Positions 6,567 to 8,567 of a stretch of 8,567 nucleotides of DNA are shown here, piece by piece; the stretch's first letter is position 1, and each line of letters starts with the position of its first letter. The notes beneath the pieces were generated by a model. The model ran no database searches. It was not told the DNA's origin and worked only from the letters and a program-made list of their open reading frames with translations. The translations under genes and the position numbers were made by a program. The DNA is from an uncultured Prevotella sp. (lineage in GTDB: Bacteria > Bacteroidota > Bacteroidia > Bacteroidales > Bacteroidaceae). Location: contig CAAFRM010000135.1 in assembly GCA_900765465.1 (NCBI GenBank), positions 1-8,567 on the forward strand. Reading direction: 5' to 3'.

Positions 6567-7436
6567 TTATCTGCCAACCTTCAGACCTCCGTCAGAGATA
6601 CTTCCAACGCCGTCCTTATGACGGGTATATTTGCCGGTGACACCGCTCAGATGCACGCCGCCAACACCATCCAGATCAACATTCAACACTTGGCAATCAA
6701 CCTTGGCGCTTACCTTACCCACGCCATCATTGTTGATCTTCAGGTTTCCGCCCTTGAAGAAATCGAGCGTAACGGAGCCTACACCCTCGTTATCCACCTT
6801 CAGGTCGCTCATCGCCACATTGCCAACCTTTACGGAGCCTACACCTTCGTTGTCAATCTTCATCACGTCGCCCTTGGCATGATCGATGCTGACGGAGCCT
6901 ACACCCTCGTTGGTAACATCCAGTCTGTTGGCAAGAATCTGCTTGATGCTGACAGAGCCTACGCCTTCGTTATCGATTTCCAGGCGGTCACTGTTGATAG
7001 ACTTAGCATAGAAAGCCCCTACCCCTTCCTGAGTAATCTTCACCAAGTCGGGACTGGTGATATAAATCTTCAATCTATTCTTTTCAGAGTTACACATGGC
7101 AGGCACCTTGAGTCTTCCCGTCAGACCGATCTTCACTTCGCCGTCTCGATACGCCACCTTGATTTTCTCCTTGAGTTTCTGAACGAACTCAGCATCCTTG
7201 ATGGCAGAGTAATCCAGTCGAACGCTGCATTCATCACCGTCGTTCTGTGTATAATAGACACTGGCAACCATATCCACGTCGATAGCCTTGAAAGGCTTCT
7301 CTCTCAAATCATCCTGCGTAAACTCCAGGCTTCCTCTCATTTCAGAAGAGGTAGTAGAACCCATACTGCAGGAACAGATGCCCATAGAGGCAAGAAACAA
7401 AGTTGCCGAAGCAACCCAAATACTCATTGTTTTCAT
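6567..7436 (-). CDS. DUF2807/GIN-like lipoprotein with eight GVG repeats
   Basis: Predicted lipoprotein of 289 residues. The N-terminal signal ends in I20-C-S-C23, where C23 best fits a lipobox, so the mature protein is probably anchored in the outer membrane. Residues about 45-130 resemble the start of DUF2807/GIN-type proteins (FKAIDVDMVASVYYTQND and RLKIYITSPDL). From 131 on, a unit of the form xLxIDNEGVGSVSI repeats eight times. The GVG motifs begin at 138, 158, 178, 198, 218, 238, 257 and 276, a spacing of exactly 20 residues and then 19. This regularity suggests a right-handed beta-solenoid, with the Asn/Asp-Glu-Gly-Val-Gly turn stacked on one face. Function is unknown; the family is often called a putative adhesin head, but that is a label only. 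Alternative start at M4. Convergent with the DUF5020 gene. No clear promoter box was found; the region upstream contains phased A-tracts and the 22-bp repeats. Confidence 0.8.
   Translation of the reverse strand: MKTMSIWVASATLFLASMGICSCSMGSTTSSEMRGSLEFTQDDLREKPFKAIDVDMVASVYYTQNDGDECSVRLDYSAIKDAEFVQKLKEKIKVAYRDGEVKIGLTGRLKVPAMCNSEKNRLKIYITSPDLVKITQEGVGAFYAKSINSDRLEIDNEGVGSVSIKQILANRLDVTNEGVGSVSIDHAKGDVMKIDNEGVGSVKVGNVAMSDLKVDNEGVGSVTLDFFKGGNLKINNDGVGKVSAKVDCQVLNVDLDGVGGVHLSGVTGKYTRHKDGVGSISDGGLKVGR
6594..7046 (-). repeat. 60-bp coding repeats in the lipoprotein gene
   Basis: The DNA encoding the GVG solenoid has a 60-base period. On the plus strand GGAGCCTACACCCTCGTT or a close variant recurs near 6773, 6833, 6893 and 6953, with more diverged copies on either side. 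Identity is highest in the middle copies, which suggests growth by internal duplication or conversion. Such arrays can gain or lose units between strains. Confidence 0.8.
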
Positions 7437-7479
7437 ACTTTTTCGATTTTAAATTTCCTATATTCTGATGCTTAGACGC

Positions 7480-7526
7480 AAAAGAAACCCGAAAGGTTGC
7501 AAAAAAGCCCAAAAAGATTGCAAAAA
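7480..7526. other. Phased A-tracts (probable bent DNA)
   Basis: A-runs at 7480-7483, 7492-7494, 7501-7506, 7511-7515 and 7522-7526 have centres about 9.5-11.5 bp apart, near one helical turn. Phased A-tracts of this type give intrinsic curvature. They lie 45-90 bases upstream of the lipoprotein start codon and inside the left arm of the palindromic array. Confidence 0.45.
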
Positions 7527-7674
7527 GAGCCACAATTACCTTGCAATAGAGCCTTACTTACCATCCAATTAAGCCTCAATTAAGGTTTACGTTAGGCTTA
7601 ATTGAACGTTACGTAAGGCTCTTTTGAACAGCAAGTAAGGCTCTTTTGGACAGCAAGTAAGGCTCTTTTGAAAC
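7496..7674. repeat. 180-bp imperfect palindrome built of 22-bp repeats
   Basis: On the plus strand four tandem 22-base units run from 7588 to 7675, with the shared core GTAAGGCTCTTTTG in the last three and the variant GTTAGGCTTAATTG in the first. On the minus strand diverged units with GGCTCTATTG, GGCTCTTTTTG and GGCTTTTTTG run leftward from about 7563 with the same 22-base step. The two halves are mirror images around 7585. The best paired blocks are 7566-7576 with 7594-7604, 7548-7557 with 7613-7622, 7523-7531 with 7639-7647 and 7500-7509 with 7661-7670. Twenty-two bp is close to two helical turns, so repeated sites would face the same side of the DNA. It fills the gap between the divergently transcribed lipoprotein gene and the small gene at 7774. 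I do not recognise it. Confidence 0.75.
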
Positions 7675-7712
7675 AAGAAAAACATGCAAAGGAATGAAAA
7701 TATATCCCCAAA

Positions 7713-7724
7713 AACTTGCAAGTT
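7713..7724. promoter_or_regulatory. Palindromic operator candidate, AACTTGCAAGTT
   Basis: A perfect 12-bp palindrome overlaps the -33 box (7715-7718) of the promoter for the small gene at 7774. Type II antitoxins usually repress their own promoter by binding such a site. Binding here would block the polymerase. A further CAAG half-site follows at 7725-7728. Confidence 0.45.
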
Positions 7725-7746
7725 CAAGAAATAAATCGTATTTTTG
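7715..7746 (+). promoter_or_regulatory. Bacteroidota-type promoter of the toxin-antitoxin remnant
   Basis: TATTTTTG (7739-7746) matches the -7 box exactly. CTTG (7715-7718) gives the TTG of the -33 box with a spacer of exactly 20 bases. Transcription should start near 7752, about 20 bases before the ATG at 7774. Confidence 0.62.
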
Positions 7747-7773
7747 CCGCAGGAATTTTAAAAGCAATACACT

Positions 7774-8022
7774 ATGACAGCATTAGAGTTACAATCAGAA
7801 TACCAGTCACTCGTCAGCATAATAGCTAACGAAGACTACGAGACAATTAGCAAGGCAGTCAAAGCACTCAAGAAAATATTGTCTCCCAACAAAACAAAGG
7901 CTAAGAAAATAACCAAGGCAGACTTAGTTATAGACCCAAGAATTGCAGCTATGACTAAAGGCATTCATACGCCTGAGACATTCGACTACAAAAATGAATA
8001 CTACAAGGACTATATAAAATAA
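7774..8022 (+). CDS. Small putative antitoxin (82 aa)
   Basis: Not recognised as a named family. The 82-residue protein has a mainly helical N-terminal half (about 1-38: MTALELQSEYQSLVSIIANE, then a lysine-rich helix), a basic linker (NKTKAKKITKAD, 39-50) and an extended C-terminus rich in aromatic and charged residues (TFDYKNEYYKDYIK). A folded N-terminal part with an extended toxin-wrapping tail is the usual plan of type II antitoxins. The gene lies 6 bases before a PIN-domain ORF, the classic antitoxin-toxin order, and has its own promoter with a palindrome over the -33 box. Codon choice is A/T-rich (TTA, ATA, AAA), unlike the GC-richer housekeeping genes to the left, which suggests horizontal origin. 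The antitoxin role is inferred mainly from context. Confidence 0.6.
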   Translation: MTALELQSEYQSLVSIIANEDYETISKAVKALKKILSPNKTKAKKITKADLVIDPRIAAMTKGIHTPETFDYKNEYYKDYIK

Positions 8023-8028
8023 GCTGAT

Positions 8029-8160
8029 ATGATACAGGTTTTCTTAGATACAAACGTGATAATTGATTATCTTGGAAACAGAACTGGGTTTTACGACGAT
8101 GCAGCAATCATCATGAGCTTAGCTATCAACCAAAAGATAGAATTACACGCTGCAGCTTAA
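8029..8160 (+). pseudogene. Truncated PIN-domain toxin (VapC-like), N-terminal 43 aa
   Basis: The ORF starts MIQVFLDTNVIIDYL, the hallmark first strand and acidic motif of PIN-domain ribonucleases (LDTNVIID, with Asp7 as a metal ligand). It continues through a helical stretch (FYDDAAIIMSLAINQ) to KIELHAAA and then stops. Intact PIN toxins are about 130-145 residues and need further Asp/Glu residues from the second half, which are absent here. I could not follow PIN-like sequence past the TAA in any plus frame, so the 3' part seems replaced by unrelated DNA rather than lost by a single frameshift. The product should be inactive as a nuclease. It begins 6 bases after the putative antitoxin stop. 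Confidence 0.65.
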
Positions 8161-8298
8161 GAAACGTACCCTGATTTTAGACATTTTCACAACTCCGTTA
8201 CCGTCAACAAAAGGTAACTCCATAGTACTCAGCACTAAAAGATTTTCCACTTTAAGAATATTTAACCCGTAAATCTACTCTATTTGCAATAATTACAG

Positions 8299-8306
8299 TA
8301 TATTTG
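8299..8306 (+). promoter_or_regulatory. Orphan -7 promoter-like box
   Basis: TATATTTG matches TAnnTTTG exactly, but no TTTG lies 19-21 bases upstream and no open gene follows (the ATG at 8334 meets TAG after one codon). It may be the relic promoter of a lost gene, or chance. Confidence 0.25.
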
Positions 8307-8394
8307 CACCGTGAATTTGCAGATAGAAGAGTAATGGCTTAGCATTCGCACTTTGCAGTTGCCCTAACCACCTGCTAAGAAAACATTTATTATT

Positions 8395-8490
8395 CGAACT
8401 GAACTTAAAGATAAGTGTCCGAACTGAACTTAAAAAGCGATTATTCGAACAGAACTTAAATAATAAGTAAAAGTAAAGGTAACTGAACTT
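8395..8490. repeat. Cluster of CGAACTGAACTTAAA repeats
   Basis: A 15-base unit is found at 8395-8409 and 8420-8434 (identical) and at 8446-8460 (one change, CGAACAGAACTTAAA). A partial fourth copy, AACTGAACTT, is at 8481-8490. Unit steps are 25, 26 and about 33 bases. Units 1 and 3 also share the upstream bases TTATT, giving a larger 51-base period. A plus frame without stops (8327-8469, no ATG) reads through them, with units 1 and 3 as LFELNL and LFEQNL. Unit 2 lies in a different codon phase, so a DNA-level role or relic is more likely than a coding repeat. Confidence 0.65.
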
Positions 8491-8511
8491 TCGCAAGTGA
8501 ATATTCATTCA

Positions 8512-8567
8512 TCAAGCGACTAATTTATACATTTGATAGAGTTTACGGAACTTAGGATTGGCATCAA
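8512..8567 (-). CDS. Possible C-terminal end of an unidentified gene
   Basis: From the right edge, the minus strand has an open frame of 17 codons ending in TGA at 8512-8514, reading DANPKFRKLYQMYKLVA. The residues look like a natural soluble C-terminus, but the stretch is too short to assign and could be chance. The KLYxxYK ending vaguely recalls sugar-kinase C-termini; this is a weak impression only. Confidence 0.25.
   Translation of the reverse strand, partial: DANPKFRKLYQMYKLVA

Larger units (their letters stand above)
8161..8567. other. Gene-poor remnant region at right end
   Basis: No intact gene is supported in these 407 bases. Contents: a stop-free plus frame (the one reading LKKRTLILDIFTTPLPSTKG) that crosses the end of the PIN fragment and ends at TAA near 8272; a cluster of TATTTGCA-like words (8281-8288, 8301-8308, and ATTTGCA at 8315-8321); a 7-bp hairpin CTTAGCA/TGCTAAG (8338-8344 with 8373-8379); the repeats at 8395-8490; and a possible gene end at the right edge. 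The mixture suggests debris of mobile or accessory DNA. Confidence 0.4.

Noticed and set aside
6618..7475. 285-codon plus-strand frame opposite the lipoprotein gene
   Set aside because: Its repeats only mirror the 60-bp repeats of the lipoprotein gene, whose minus-strand product has a signal peptide, lipobox and regular GVG motif.
7588..7675. CRISPR array reading of the 22-bp repeats
   Set aside because: Units are directly adjacent with no variable spacers and there are no cas genes.
8338..8379. tRNA-like fold around the CTTAGCA/TGCTAAG hairpin
   Set aside because: Only a 7-bp stem with a 28-base loop is seen; there are no D, anticodon or T arms.
8293..8508. 71-codon minus-strand frame across the right-end repeats
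   Set aside because: It is hydrophobic and low in complexity, its internal similarity comes from the DNA repeats, and it has no promoter or family resemblance.

Overview
The window looks like chromosome of a Bacteroidota species of the Prevotella/Segatella type. The protein families point there: a DUF5020-type outer-membrane protein, a DUF2807 lipoprotein, and a pyrB-pyrI-glyA cluster. The promoters do too: several start regions carry the Bacteroidota -7 box TAnnTTTG, some with TTTG or TTG about 20 bp upstream, and the genes lack Shine-Dalgarno sites. The genus is an inference from these traits, not from a search.

Left part (1-2632, minus strand): the first codons of pheT run off the left edge. 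Upstream of it lie a good Bacteroidota promoter and then a class A penicillin-binding protein (PBP1A type). A hairpin terminator for the PBP gene sits directly against the pheT promoter, and its U-tract shares bases with the pheT -33 box.

Middle (2748-5566, plus strand): pyrB, pyrI and glyA are tightly spaced (30 and 25 bp gaps) and end in a strong intrinsic terminator, so they are read as one operon. PyrB and PyrI together form the regulated aspartate transcarbamoylase, the first committed step of pyrimidine synthesis. GlyA (serine hydroxymethyltransferase) supplies glycine and one-carbon units, which also feed nucleotide synthesis. The PBP gene and pyrB diverge from a 115-bp intergenic region.

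Envelope pair (5643-7436): a secreted DUF5020-type beta-barrel protein (plus) converges with a lipoprotein (minus) that has eight near-perfect 19-20-residue GVG repeats. Between them lie a small hairpin and a 97-bp element with perfect 20-bp inverted ends.

Right part (7437-8567): this is accessory, AT-rich DNA. It starts with a 180-bp imperfect palindrome made of 22-bp repeats and flanked by phased A-tracts. Next comes a small gene with its own promoter and an overlapping palindromic operator candidate. Six bp later is a PIN-domain toxin ORF that stops after 43 codons. This looks like a degraded type II toxin-antitoxin pair. The last 400 bp hold no intact gene. They hold a short repeat cluster, a stray promoter-like box and, at the very edge, a possible C-terminus of another gene on the minus strand. 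The least explained structures are the 22-bp palindromic array, the 97-bp inverted-repeat element and the 8395-8490 repeats.
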